64,000 nt of DNA from Pseudo-nitzschia pungens (GCA_037355855.1 CM074759.1:5704001-5768000); one strand, 5' to 3'; positions 51,523 through 62,100 are shown, counted from the stretch's first letter. Translations and numbers: made by a program. Notes: generated by a model not told the origin, from the letters alone.

Positions 51523-54500
51523 ATGGCTGATACCATCCACACTGGACCCCGCATAATCAATCGGTTTGCGGATGTCTGTGTGGAGGTATTGGACCACAGG
51601 GGAAGGGGGAGGATGCTCCGGGGTCTACTAGACTCTGGTTGCTCCAAATCCATCATACTGCAACAGTTTGTCGACCGAAGTCAACTAACGAACCGAGACC
51701 GAAGATCTGTCACCTACAACACGTATGGAGGCAAGTTCAGAACCAAGTCTGCGGCTTCAGTGGGACTAAGGCTGATAGAATTTTCAAACTCCAAGACCAT
51801 CAAATGGACCTTCCAAGTGGATGAATATCACCACCATGAGGAAGTGCCCTATGACATGATCATAGGATCCGACCTGATGGCACAACTGGGACTGGATATA
51901 AAATACAGCTCCCGAACAATTGAATGGCAGGGTGACTCCATTCCCATGAAGGGAATGGGGGAGCTCTCGAACCCGGACAAATGCGAGGCAGTATTCTTTG
52001 CCAACACACAGAGTCCAATCCTCCAAAAAGAGGAAGAAAGGCAATCTAAAATTTTGGACGCCGACTACTCCAAAGTCGATATAGACGCTATGGTCAATGA
52101 CCTGGAGATTACAGACGCGTCCAAGGAAGCCTTGAAGAAAACACTAAAGAAATTCCCAACACTCTTTGGAGGAGGATTGGGACTACTCAGAAATATAGAA
52201 CCGGTGTCCATTGAACTCCAACCAGGGGTCAAACCGGTCCGGCAGAGGTACTATTCTGTACCCCATGCCTTTGAACAAGCACTGCGAAAGGAGATCACCA
52301 GGCTCTGCGACATCGGGGTTCTGGAAAAACTCCCCCATGATGATGATTCACCATGGGCATCCCCCACGTTCTGCCAACCCAAAAAGACAGGGGACATTCG
52401 CGTCCTAACTGACTTTCGGAAGATGAACGCAGCCATCCAACGAAAACCATTCCCACTACCACGAATAGGGGAAACAATCCAAAGGCTCCAAAAGTTCAAA
52501 TCAGCTACGGCGCTGGACTTGTCCCAAGGATACTATACCATCCCCATTTGCAAAGAGAGCCAAAAGATTTGCTCTACCATTTTGCCATGGGGAAAGTATG
52601 CCTACAAACGATTGGCAATGGGAATTGCATGTGCGCCAGACATCTTCCAATCCGTCATGATGAACCTACTTGGGGACCTGGACTATGTCCTTGTCTATAT
52701 TGATGATATTCTAATCATCCAGAGAGAAGGGGAATCTGAACAGGATCACCTCAACAAAATCGATACAGTCCTACAGAGACTGGATAATGCTGGCTTTCGG
52801 GCCAACCTCAGAAAATCCTTTTTCATGCAAAAAGAAGTGGAATATCTGGGATTTCTGTTAACAACAGAAGGCATTCAGCCCCAGCCAAAGAAACTGGAGG
52901 CGATGAAGCGCCTAGAAGCCCCCAAGAACACCAAGCAACTCAAGATGTTCCTTGGAATGGTAAATTTCTACCGGGATATGTGGAAGCGACGCTCCCACAT
53001 CCTAGCCCCCCTCAACAAACTAGCAGGGAAGAAGGGCAAAATGAACTGGTACTGGGGTCCAGCAGAGCAGAAAGCTTTCATGGAGGCGAAACGGATGCTC
53101 GCCGATGAAGCAAAACTCGCATTCCCAGACTTTACAAAACCATTTCATCTCTACTCAGACGCTAGCGACAGGCAACTGGGAGCAACTGTGTGCCAAGATG
53201 GCAAGCCCCTTGGATTCTACACACGAAAACTGAACTCAGCACAGCTCAACTACACTGTGGGAGAAAAGGAACTCCTTGGAATAGTGGAAGGCCTGAAGGC
53301 GTTCGAAGGAATCCTCCGAGGCCAAGATGTGACCATCCACACGGATCATCTTAACCTACTGTACCAGCAGATGCCAACGCAGAGAATGGTACGATGGAGA
53401 CTCCTTATGGAGGAGTTCCATCCAGTAGTCAAGCATGTTGCGGGCAAAGACAATGATGCAGCAGATGCACTATCCCGACTGGACATTACTGATGACCCAG
53501 CGGACACAGTTGAATGGCTACCACCGAATAAGCCCCTCACCTACGCGGATGAGGAAGAGCACCTCCGGCAACTCCTATTCCCACTTGGAGAATCTCCGGA
53601 AGAATTCCAGGGCAATAGTGCATTCCCACTTGCTCCAGACATGATTCAGTTCTACCAACAAAAGGACACAGAAATCATGAGCGCTTTGGAAAAAGACAAT
53701 CGACTGACCACCAAAACGGTGGAAGGTTACAGTCTAATTCACAAGGAAGGGAAGATTCTGATCCCGGACAAACTCAAAGATAGAGTTATGGAATGGTACC
53801 ACAGCATGCTGGTCCATCCCGGAGAAAAGAGGATGGAACAGAGCATCCGCTCAGTGTTCACCTGGAAAGGTCTACGAAAGGACGTCCAGGACCTCTGTAA
53901 ACACTGTCACACGTGCCAGATGTTCAAAAAGAGTGGCCGGAAGAAGTATAGACTACTACCGGAGAAAGCAGCTGAGGTTACCAAATGGCAAAGGGTCAAT
54001 GTGGACCTCTGGGGACCTGCAACTGTCCACAATAAAAATGGTAAAGACTACCACATCCATGTTCTCACCATGGTGGACCCAGTGACCGGATGGTTTGAAT
54101 TGGCCCATCTAAAGGACTCACCAAACGCAGCAGAAACTCAACGATTGTTGGACAGTACTTGGCTAGCAAGGTATCCGCGCCCAAAGGAAATTGGCTTTGA
54201 TGGCGGGAGTGAGTTCAAAGCAGAGTTCCAGGAGCTATGTGACAACATGGGAATGAAAAGAAAGCCCAGTGGCGCCTGGAACCCACAATCCAACTCAGTA
54301 CTGGAAAGAATCCATCAGGTTCTGAAGGACTGCCTATTGTCCTTTAACCTGGAACAAAGAGACCTCCACGAGAAGGACCCCTTTGAGGAGTTCACTACCA
54401 AGGCGGCCTATGCTATCAGAAGCGCCATCCACACCACCCTGGGATATTCCCCAGCGCAATTGGTGTTTGGAAGGGACATGTTTATGCCGGTGAATTTCCC

Positions 54501-54786
54501 GGTGGATTGGGAAGCAATTCAAGCAAGGAAACAAAAGAGTATCCACAAGAGTAATATTAGGGAAAACCAGAAGAGGATCCCCCATGTCTATAAGGAAGGA
54601 GACTATGTCACCCTGGAAAGGAAGGGCATTATCCCAAAACTATCTTTCCCACGGCAAGGACCTTACAAGGTGCTCAAGGCCCATGACAATGGAACTGTAA
54701 CTATTGAAACTGCTCCCTTTGTAACCGACCGGGTTAATATCAGGAGAGTCCATCCCTATTATTGCAGGGATCCCATCGAATCGTAA
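51523..54786 (+). CDS. Pol polyprotein, Gypsy-A copy 3
   Basis: 1087 aa, uninterrupted. Domains in order: aspartic protease (DSG at 37-39; MIIGSDL); RT with Asp 332 (ALDLSQGYY) and YIDD at 392-395; RNase H (LYSDASD, Asp 546); integrase zinc region (HSMLVHP, CKHCHTC); and catalytic core Asp 828, Asp 893, Glu 928 (D-x34-E). The GPY/F-type C-terminal module is GPYKVL. No chromodomain was recognised. Pol is in the same frame as Gag, so it could be made by reading through the TGA as Gag-Pol or by re-initiation at its own ATG. All catalytic residues are present, so the protein is predicted functional. Confidence 0.95.
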   Translation: MADTIHTGPRIINRFADVCVEVLDHRGRGRMLRGLLDSGCSKSIILQQFVDRSQLTNRDRRSVTYNTYGGKFRTKSAASVGLRLIEFSNSKTIKWTFQVDEYHHHEEVPYDMIIGSDLMAQLGLDIKYSSRTIEWQGDSIPMKGMGELSNPDKCEAVFFANTQSPILQKEEERQSKILDADYSKVDIDAMVNDLEITDASKEALKKTLKKFPTLFGGGLGLLRNIEPVSIELQPGVKPVRQRYYSVPHAFEQALRKEITRLCDIGVLEKLPHDDDSPWASPTFCQPKKTGDIRVLTDFRKMNAAIQRKPFPLPRIGETIQRLQKFKSATALDLSQGYYTIPICKESQKICSTILPWGKYAYKRLAMGIACAPDIFQSVMMNLLGDLDYVLVYIDDILIIQREGESEQDHLNKIDTVLQRLDNAGFRANLRKSFFMQKEVEYLGFLLTTEGIQPQPKKLEAMKRLEAPKNTKQLKMFLGMVNFYRDMWKRRSHILAPLNKLAGKKGKMNWYWGPAEQKAFMEAKRMLADEAKLAFPDFTKPFHLYSDASDRQLGATVCQDGKPLGFYTRKLNSAQLNYTVGEKELLGIVEGLKAFEGILRGQDVTIHTDHLNLLYQQMPTQRMVRWRLLMEEFHPVVKHVAGKDNDAADALSRLDITDDPADTVEWLPPNKPLTYADEEEHLRQLLFPLGESPEEFQGNSAFPLAPDMIQFYQQKDTEIMSALEKDNRLTTKTVEGYSLIHKEGKILIPDKLKDRVMEWYHSMLVHPGEKRMEQSIRSVFTWKGLRKDVQDLCKHCHTCQMFKKSGRKKYRLLPEKAAEVTKWQRVNVDLWGPATVHNKNGKDYHIHVLTMVDPVTGWFELAHLKDSPNAAETQRLLDSTWLARYPRPKEIGFDGGSEFKAEFQELCDNMGMKRKPSGAWNPQSNSVLERIHQVLKDCLLSFNLEQRDLHEKDPFEEFTTKAAYAIRSAIHTTLGYSPAQLVFGRDMFMPVNFPVDWEAIQARKQKSIHKSNIRENQKRIPHVYKEGDYVTLERKGIIPKLSFPRQGPYKVLKAHDNGTVTIETAPFVTDRVNIRRVHPYYCRDPIES

Positions 54787-54804
54787 CAGTCCCATGGAGG
54801 AGTA

Positions 54805-54996
54805 TGCCGTACACCAGAATACAGTCACGAGTACACACGGGACTGGATTAAGGATAAGGATAAAAGAAAACAATCGGCGAGCCGATAGAATCGCCGATTC
54901 AAAGAGCTCTTGGAACTGTAGCAATAGACTAACCACTAGAGCTCACAATTTGCATATCACTACTGTTCTAATCACTAGTAGACCCGGGGTATGGCA
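54805..54996 (+). repeat. 3' LTR of Gypsy-A copy 3
   Basis: 192 bp, identical by eye to 49153-49344. It is preceded by ATGGAGGAGTA, the possible polypurine tract. The target duplication TATAT follows. Confidence 0.95.
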
Positions 54997-55071
54997 TATA
55001 TGGTAGTGTAGATCGAACCGGGACTGGGGAAGGTTCTTTGTGATACTGAAGGAATCGAAGAATTGTTGAAT

Positions 55072-55756
55072 GACTCTTGTGCGTCTAAAACTTGTACCAG
55101 GCTACGTAAGATTATACAAGACAATACGTCTAAAAAAATTTTAGACGCATAATTAGTCCAAAACTTGTACTAGCCTGCGTACGATTATACGGGACCAATG
55201 CGTCTAGACGCATAATTATGCGTCTAAAAAAATTTTAGATGCACAGTGCGTCTAAAGTTAGACGCAAGACGCATAGTTATGCGTCTAAAAACTTTTTTAG
55301 ACGCATAGTTATGCGTCTAAAAACTTTTTTAGACGCATAGTTATGCGTCTAAAAACTTTTTTAGACGCTTAGTTATGCGTCTAAAGTTAACGGTCATTAA
55401 CGGTTTTAACCGTTATAACTTTTCGCGCGGTCCTCAAAAACCGCGCGAAAATTAGTGGAGTTGTGAGTATTTATCACCTCCGTCACAATGGAGCTCTTAC
55501 TTCGTTAGAAGAGAGAGTGTGAGAGAGGGGGGAAAGTTAAAAACTGACTTTTTGCTGTTTTTAACTGTAGACTTGGCAAGAATCGCTGTACTAAATCTTA
55601 CCCCGCGAATGGTCGTGGTTTTAGACATTTTTTGTGTTCATGGCAATGATATTTGTTGATTTTAATTTAAGTTTACAAATAACCATAAAAACATAAAAAA
55701 ATTATGGACCACAACTCCACTCACCCTCCAGTGCCAATAAAACCATCTGATGGCCC
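55072..55756 (+). repeat. Right part of inverted-repeat element with palindromic satellite
   Basis: Palindromic GCGTCTAAAA...TTTTAGACGC units run to 55385, followed by TTAACGGT/ACCGTTAT words and the arm CGCGCGGTCCTC...CCGCGCG (inverted copy of the left arm). After ~290 bp of unique AT-rich sequence comes the inverted end sequence 55736-55756, matching 48202-48222 with one mismatch. The arms inverted around a satellite suggest a MITE-like element. No target duplication was evident. Confidence 0.65.
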
Positions 55757-55998
55757 TGTAACTCCTTATCTAATGATAAATAATTTTAATGTTAATGCTG
55801 TAAAGCGGTATTTGATTCTCAAGTGTTGTCGGACTCGAATCGGTAAGATCTTACCGTAGTAATACCCGTGCATGCGGAAACATCGGTGTCTTGGTTGATG
55901 CGTCCAAACTCAATTCTCCGTTTGCCAAACTCCGTTTAGCTCTCGAACTTCGAAGGTGAACTCGCTTTACCTCAATTATTCTTCTCGAAGTCCTAGTC
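55757..55998 (+). promoter_or_regulatory. Putative upstream region of the aminopeptidase gene
   Basis: About 240 bp between the inverted-repeat element and the ATG. It includes CGGTAAGATCTTACCG (55839-55854), a perfect 16-bp palindrome, and pyrimidine-rich sequence near the start (CTCAATTATTCTTCTCG). No TATA box is clear. It is assigned as promoter only by position. Confidence 0.4.
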
Positions 55999-57683
55999 AT
56001 GATCACGAGAGGACTCTACACAGCGTTATCGGCGAGTCAAGTGTCCTTCAAGATGATGAGTGCAATGTCGACAGGTGCGGTGTCATTGACCTTCGGATCA
56101 TATCTTGAGAGAGTTGATACGTACAACTCTACCATGATCATAGGGAAGCCGAATTCAATGAAAGAAATCTTGCCCAATTTATTGGAGCCGATTGGACTGA
56201 AGAATCTCGACTTGCCCATTGTTGATGCCATGCTGGATGAGATTGACTCAGACAAAGGAGGAGAATCAACAACCATGATCAAGCTCGAACATCAAAATAG
56301 TGCTCACAAAGTGATTCTAGGAACTCTGCCTTCTAAGGTGTCCCGAAATAACCACCCAATGTCCGTTCACTCCCTCACTAAACTTGTGGGTTCGGCTAAA
56401 GGAAATTCTCGTGTCGTCATCCTTACTGACGACTTTTCTGTTGGACCCATCGCTAGCAGCGTAGCTAAAGCTTTTCCATTGTTTTCGATGAAATCCACCG
56501 GAAAGACTCAAAGAAAAATCGACGTTATCTTTTGCAAGTCAGATGGAACCTTTGTTGACGACAGTGAACAGCTCAAGGCTGCACGAGCTGTTGCTTCAGG
56601 AGTGCAACTGGCTGCAAGATTGGTTGATTCGCATCCAGAACTGATGACAACAACACAAATCGCAGAAGAGGTAGAAACGTTAGCGAAGAAGAATCCAAAG
56701 ATTTCCTTCAAGCAATTGGTCGGGAACGAATTAAAACCTTATGGTGGACTTTATGCGGTTGGAAAAGCAGCGGTTTGTCCACCCCGACTTCTACTACTAG
56801 AATACGATGGTGGTGGTGACGAAACCGTGGCGCTGGTTGGTAAAGGAATTGTCTACGACACCGGCGGTCTGTCCCTGAAACCAAAAACAGGTAAGATGAG
56901 ACAAAAAATTCTTGGGGTTTCAATAAAAATGAATTACGGAATGAAAATGATGTAGCATGGAGGATGTCAGAACGAGAATGAAAACAGACGACGAAATCCT
57001 AATGAACTGTTTTTAATTTCATTGCAGGAATGTGTGGTATGAAACACGACATGGGAGGTGCAGCAGGTCTTCTAGGTGGTTTCGTGAGCGCAGTTGAACT
57101 AGGAGTTAAAAAGAAAGTTCATTGTATTTTGTGTCTGGCAGAGAATGCAATTGGTCCTACTGCATTCAGAAATGACGATATTTTGTCGATGTATAGTGGA
57201 AAAACTGTAGAGGTGAATAACTGTGACGCTGAAGGCCGCCTTGTACTAGGGGACGGTGTTGCTCACGCAACAAAACACATTGAAAACCTTGACTTAGTTG
57301 TGGATATGGCTACTTTGACCGGGGCACAGTTGGTTGCCACTGGGAAGAAGCATGCTGGAATACTAGCAAACGACGAAGGCGTTGAGAAAAGGGCAATGAA
57401 GTGTGGTATGCATTCTGGTGATCTCTGTTTTCCGTTGCTCTATGCACCGGAACTCTTGATGGGTGAGTTCAAGTCCGAAGTTGCAGATATGAAGAACAGC
57501 GTCAAAGATCGTTCCAACGCGCAAACCTCTTGCGCGGGCCATTTCATTGAGTCACACCTGGATAAGTCCTACGAAGGCGGTTGGCTTCACGTTGACATGG
57601 CAGGCCCTGGTACAAATGGGGAACGTGGAACTGGGTATGGTGTGGGACTCGTCCTGAGCCTTCTTGATGCCCCTGGATTTTGA
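55999..57683 (+). CDS. M17 leucyl aminopeptidase, NPEPL1-like (one intron)
   Basis: Join 55999-56890 and 57028-57683, 515 aa, close to the ~520 aa of NPEPL1-type proteins. The intron 56891-57027 has GTAAGA and TTGCAG ends and splits the Gly codon of KTG-MCGMKHDMGG. The M17 metal ligands are all visible: Lys 282 and Asp 287 (VGKGIVYDTGG), Asp 305 (KHDMGG), Asp 364 and Glu 366 (NNCDAEGR). The active-site Arg is 368. VDMATLTGA, MKNSVKDR and HVDMAGP follow as in the family. The enzyme should be a two-metal hexameric exopeptidase releasing N-terminal residues. The first ~36 residues lack acidic side chains and could be an organelle signal (inference). A later in-frame Met is possible. It is the only recognised host gene. 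Confidence 0.93.
56891..57027 (+). other. Spliceosomal intron of the aminopeptidase gene
   Basis: 137 bp, donor CAG|GTAAGA, acceptor TTTCATTGCAG|GA, phase 1. Without removal the frame stops at 56953-56955. Splicing restores the conserved KTGMCGMKHDMGG junction, which is strong support. Confidence 0.92.
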
Positions 57684-58014
57684 GTAGATGTTTTCTGGTT
57701 GAAGGATTTTCCTGCATTGTTTTGGAAGAAATAGTTCCATTGCGAAACTGGAAATCCAGATGGTACTCGCGTAAGCTAGATGTCTGTAATGGTTTCAACA
57801 AATACAAGTAGGACAAGCTTCAACCCAGTGCTCATCTCGTAAATATTCCTTGTGTGACTGAAACAGACACCCCTCAATGCACACCGTTGTTATCGTCCAT
57901 ACAGAGGTTATCATGGTGATCGAAATGATATGTCTAAAGTCAGAGAAGTACTGGGATTGAGTGATTCCCGAAACTATCGTTTAGTTGCAGCTGTGGTCAA
58001 AAAATGCGCATATG
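57684..58014. other. Downstream flank of the aminopeptidase, no feature seen
   Basis: Presumed 3' UTR and intergenic sequence. No clear AATAAA signal or ORF of merit. It ends at the reversed Gypsy-A LTR. Confidence 0.5.
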
Positions 58015-58201
58015 TGCCATACCCCGGGTCTACTAGTGATTAGAATAGTAGTGATATGCAAATTGTGAGCTCTATTGATTAGTCTATTTGCTACAGCTCT
58101 AAGAGCTCTCTGAATCGGCGATTCTGTTGACTCGCTGATTGTTTTTATCCTTATCCTTAATCCAATCCCAAGTGGACTCGTGACTGTTCTGGTGCACGGC
58201 A
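58015..58201 (-). repeat. 3' LTR of a minus-strand Gypsy-A (copy J)
   Basis: 187 bp, reverse of the Gypsy-A LTR (TGCCATACCCCGGG... to ...GGTGCACGGCA). It lies about 330 bp downstream of the aminopeptidase gene, convergent to it. Confidence 0.87.
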
Positions 58202-58229
58202 TGCTCCTCCATGGTACTGTTACATTTAG

Positions 58230-58443
58230 TTACTTCTCCAGTTTAGTGCTATCCCTGCAATAATAGGGATGGACTCTCCTAATGTTAACCCGGTCGGTTA
58301 CAAAGGGAGCAGTTTCAATAGTTACAGTGCCATTGTCATGGGCCTTGAGCACCTTGTAAGGTCCTTGCCGGGGGAAGGATAGTTTTGGAATAATGCCCTT
58401 CCTTTCCAGGGTGACATAGTCTCCTTCCTTATAGACATGGGGA
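58230..58443 (-). pseudogene. Pol C-terminus of Gypsy-A copy J
   Basis: The final ~70 codons of Gypsy-A Pol (HVYKEGDYVTLERKG, GPYKVLKAHDNGTV, ending TKLEK). Its end is very like copy 1, including the sequence after the stop. It is cut at 58443 by the LTR of Gypsy-B element K; the remainder is not in this window. Confidence 0.87.
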
Positions 58444-58780
58444 TGTGACGGGCTAGCGTAGCTAGCACAAGCCACGACTGAATAATTGACTGAATCCCAC
58501 ATGGGAATCGAATATTATGTATGTATGGCAACCTACGTTCATGAATACATTGTTATATGTGTTCTAATTATGATGGTCGAGTCCCAGAAGGAAATATATG
58601 CCTAATTGTGGGAATCGACAATGAATCAACATTTATGGCAGAGCATGCCAAAATGTGGCTATGCTCGCGACCGCAAATTTTATATGTTCTCATTCTTAAT
58701 CCGCGTAACAATATTCCGTAAAGTATCTAAACATTCACAATTTTCATACCACTCCGAGATTTCTACTCTAGACCGTAACA
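58444..58780 (+). repeat. 5' LTR of Gypsy-B element K
   Basis: 337 bp, TGTGACGGGCTAGCG to GACCGTAACA. Same subtype as element B and the LTR at 36135-36451, with small insertions. Confidence 0.9.
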
Positions 58781-58898
58781 CAGTAATTACTGTTTGTGCT
58801 TTACAGTAGAAACAGTAGAACTCAGTACTGAATTCAAAATCGAACAAAACCTCCCTCATCCTCAACAAAAGAGACACCTTGTATCTCCAACAAGCAAC

Positions 58899-59850
58899 AT
58901 GGCCGGTATCTACAGAGACCCACCTGTCTCTTACAAGAGCTCCTTCGACAGCTCCAAGCTGAAACTAATCACGCTCTCGGTCTACGACAATGCCGACCAT
59001 TCCGACAGCGTCAAAATTCCCCTCTTCACAGACAAAGGAGGTCTAGAAGAGCTACTCCATACCGAGGAGGCCTTTCTAAACGCAGCAGAAGATCTAGGTG
59101 TACAGGACTCAGCCCTCATCCGATACTTCGGACGCTGCTTGTGTGTTAGCGCCCAAACCGAATGGAGAGCCCTAGCACAAAACACTCGACCGAATGGGCA
59201 AAGGCTGTACCCGCTTACGAGACACGGATTTGATTCAGCGTTTGCAGCCTTTATCAAACACTACTACTGCAATGCTGAAGATGCCAGGGACCTCATGCAT
59301 ATATATCTCCGGAGCCCGGCATGCAAAAAGAAGGTGGAGTCCACTTGCAAAGACCATACCGATCGACTCCTAACCCTCATGAAGTATACAGCCAAGCTCC
59401 AAGGATATGTAACCAACCTGGACCACCTCCAGCAAGTTACCATCCTCCTACACAGCTACCCAAACGCCTGGATAGAAGACTACGTACGCATACACCAAGG
59501 GGTCACTCAGAACACCACATCTCAGTTCATTGTCGACCATATGAGCAGTCTCGATCGGCTCAGCAAACAAAAGAACAACAAGAATAATGGAAGACGTTCC
59601 AACAATTCTAATAGTTCTAACAACAACAATAACAGGAAGCGCTCTGGCAACCAGAAGAACAATCCCAAGAGCAAGAAGAAATCCAACCCCTGTCGTATCC
59701 ACGGACATAACCACGATTGGTCCGAGTGTCCTAAGAACAGGTACTCAAAGAACTACAAAGGGCCCGGCAACAAAGCCAATGGCGCCAACTCCACAACTGA
59801 GACCTTCCATACACAAACTCATGACCTCTCAGGCAGTAATGAGTCTTTCC
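58899..59850 (+). pseudogene. Gag of element K, truncated by LINE L
   Basis: ATG 58899 opens a long Gag frame (GIYRDPPVSYKSSF; HMSSLDRLSKQ) with an Asn/Ser/Lys-rich basic region and the knuckle CRIHGHNHDWSEC. It is open until LINE tail sequence at 59851. Sequence to the right of the LINE is Gag again, but it restarts ~130 bp earlier in Gag coordinates and is only moderately similar. Confidence 0.87.
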
Positions 59851-60206
59851 ATAATAATAATATACGTATTTAAATAACTTTAATCACCAAAGGTGAAACT
59901 AAATTACTCAGTCTGTAACCAGACTTTAATGTCGCCTCCATCATAGAGTCAGGACCCCAAGTGGCAGAGCGACAAATTTTCAAACAAACCTTGAACATCA
60001 AGCAGGGAAAAAGACAAACAAGTCCCACAAAATAGGGACTTGAGAGAAAGTGAGATGGGAATGTAGATATTGGGATAAGATCCAGTATCATAAGGTAAAG
60101 GACAGAATGAGAAGCAGGAACAGAGGACAAAACCAAGGTACAAAGTGGACTCAACCCTAAGGTCCAGTAAGCCAGGCTCTGAGGAGAGCAGCCTCTCGTT
60201 GGTATT
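59851..60206 (-). mobile_element. LINE L, 356-bp 5'-truncated LINE 3' end
   Basis: (TAA)n tail, conserved hairpins (59884-59896 and following), 3' UTR, and the last ~20 ORF2 codons, matching LINE C 8705-9062. No target duplication: the two flanks are different gag copies. Confidence 0.85.
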
Positions 60207-60422
60207 AAATGTCCTAAGAACAAGTTCTCAAAGAACTACAAGGGACCCAGCAACAAAAATCAGAATGCCACAACTGAGACCTTCCACTCGCACACTCATG
60301 ACCTCTCCGGCAGCAATGAGTCTTTCCAAGCTCACATGAAAGCAGCAATGGAATCCTATCACTCAGAACATGGAGGCCGTACTGAAAGAAGTATCGATGG
60401 TGAGCTTATTTGGCTCCCATGA
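60207..60422 (+). pseudogene. Gypsy-B Gag C-terminal piece
   Basis: Begins at KCPKNKFSKNYKGPS and runs through NESFQAHMKAAMES to ELIWLP, with TGA at 60420-60422. It repeats Gag positions already present at 59725-59850 but with many differences, so it comes from another Gypsy-B copy. Pol is open in the same frame after the TGA. Confidence 0.82.
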
Positions 60423-60788
60423 TTGCACAAGCAATCCTCCTCCAAAAAGAGACCCAAGGGTCCACCAAAACCAGCAATCACCTTGCCTCCAGCGCCACAG
60501 GCCCTGGATGCCAGTACAGCACAGCTGACTGGGATGACGCAAGGAGGAGATCTCCCGGAGAAAAAGGGGAAGGAACCTACAGGATGGAGTCCTGTTGAGC
60601 GCTTAAAGACTGCAAACGCAGCAAAAACAGTTCGATTCTCCGAAAAGAGCAATACGAACACGGATACGAATCGAATAACGAATCGATCCAAGGGTACAGA
60701 CGCATCAACATCGACTAATACAATCGATCAACATCAGACAGCAGCAACAAATGGACCAACCTTGTCTCTAGCAAGAAATTGGTCTACC
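60423..60788 (+). pseudogene. Gypsy-B Pol N-terminal piece
   Basis: In frame after the gag TGA: KPAITLPPAPQALD, GWSPVER, SLARNWST. No ATG opens it. The frame is ended by LINE E at 60789, before the protease. Confidence 0.82.
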
Positions 60789-62100
60789 ACAATTTTGCGA
60801 CGCGCGATTTTGTCCGACGTTCCGATGTTCCAGTACTTAAAACACGTAGATTTCTACACAACTTTCCCCTTTGATATCTCACTCACTTCTAAAGCTCCTA
60901 CAACAAAACCAAGCACTACACCTATTAACAGAGACCTCCCCTATCTGATTCTGCTGTTTGTTTGGCTGCTCCTTGCTCCCTTTGGTTGCTTTGGTTGCTT
61001 GTTTCCGTGTCGGTCGATCGATCGGCAGCAACAAGCTTCGGCAAGCGAAAACAACACATAATTTTCTACAGCAATTGCAGTACTAATTTCTACAGCTGAT
61101 TCTGTCCTTTCTCTTTGTCTCCGAGCTCGGTTTGTTTTTCGATCTGTTTTCAAGCTACCTTATTATTTAACGCTATACAGTCTTTCAAGCCCCTTAAGTG
61201 ATATCCACTTAATGTTCTACATTCTTCAAGGTTCCTTGCTGAGTTCCCTAAGTCTTTTCAAGTTGAAGTTGTCGAACACATACAAACCCCCCCTTCTAGA
61301 AGGTTCCTACGCGCTGATCCTTAAGTATTTGCAAGTTCGCGCGAGCATATCTTCCAGTTCCCCCTTTATTTTCAAGCCAATTGCCCACCACTCCTTAAGT
61401 GTTTATCACTTAAGAGTACCCCTGTTTCCTAGCCAAGCCCCCTAGTCCCTAAGTGATTTCGCTTAAGGCTCCCCCTACTACACCTGTTTTCAAGCCAAGA
61501 CCAACCGATCCCTAAGTAACTCCTACTTTTTGCACTCTTGTTTCCAAGACTACAGCTACTACCGCCCCTTGTTTTCAAGACTACCATTTCCCTGGTACCT
61601 AAGTGTTCGGGAGTTCCCTGATCCCTAAGTGTTTTCGCTATTAAGCAACCCCAACTTGAACTTCAAGTTCGACACTGTTTTCAAGACACAAGCCTCCCCT
61701 TGGTCCCTAGGTCTTTCTACTAAAGCCCCTGTTTTCAAGCAAGCAGCTTCCCTGGTCCCTAAGTGTCTCGCTCAGGGTATTTGTTTTCAAGCCAATTGCC
61801 CCCGGATACTGTTTCCACTGCTTCCCTGGTCCCTAAGTGCCTCGCTCAAGGTCCCTGTTTTCAAGCCAATTGCCCCTGGATACTGTTTCCACTTATAAGT
61901 ACTTGCGAGTTTGAACTTCAAGTTCCCTCTTGAGCCTTTTAAGTGTGCCCTGCCATTGATATCCCCCGGTCCCTAAGTGTTCCTACTAAAGCCCCTGTTT
62001 TCAAGCAAGCAGCTTCCCTGGTTTAATTGCCTCGCTCACGGTCGCCAGTTTGTTTCTACACGATTTGCAGTTGTCTACTGGAATTTCTAAATTCTGTAAC
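60789..62100 (+). other. LINE E leader with repeated TTAAGTG hairpins
   Basis: No gene. Repeats of TGTTTTCAAGCC followed by (T)CCCTAAGTG occur about ten times. Inverted repeats include TTAAGTG/CACTTAA at 61194-61212 and CTTAAGTG/CACTTAAG at 61394-61414. Similar stems occur in the leaders of LINE C and LINE D. Confidence 0.7.

Larger units (their letters stand above)
49153..54996 (+). mobile_element. Gypsy-A copy 3, complete LTR retrotransposon
   Basis: 5844 bp, with two 192-bp LTRs that I read as identical. The 5-bp duplication TATAT flanks it (49148-49152 and 54997-55001). Gag (475 aa) and Pol (1087 aa) are both open with all catalytic motifs. Identical LTRs mean very recent insertion, so this is the best candidate for an active element in the window. 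Confidence 0.96.
58444..60788 (+). mobile_element. Gypsy-B element K, 5' part, split by LINE pieces
   Basis: 5' LTR (58444-58780), palindrome CAGTAATTACTG (58781-58792), gag with a LINE tail inside, and the pol N-terminus to 60788, where LINE E starts. The rest of pol and the 3' LTR would lie beyond LINE E, outside the window. The left flank GGGGA (58439-58443) would be the target duplication. Confidence 0.85.

Noticed and set aside
59720..60330. A ~130-bp target-site duplication around LINE L
   Set aside because: The two gag segments differ at many positions, so they cannot be a recent duplication of one site.
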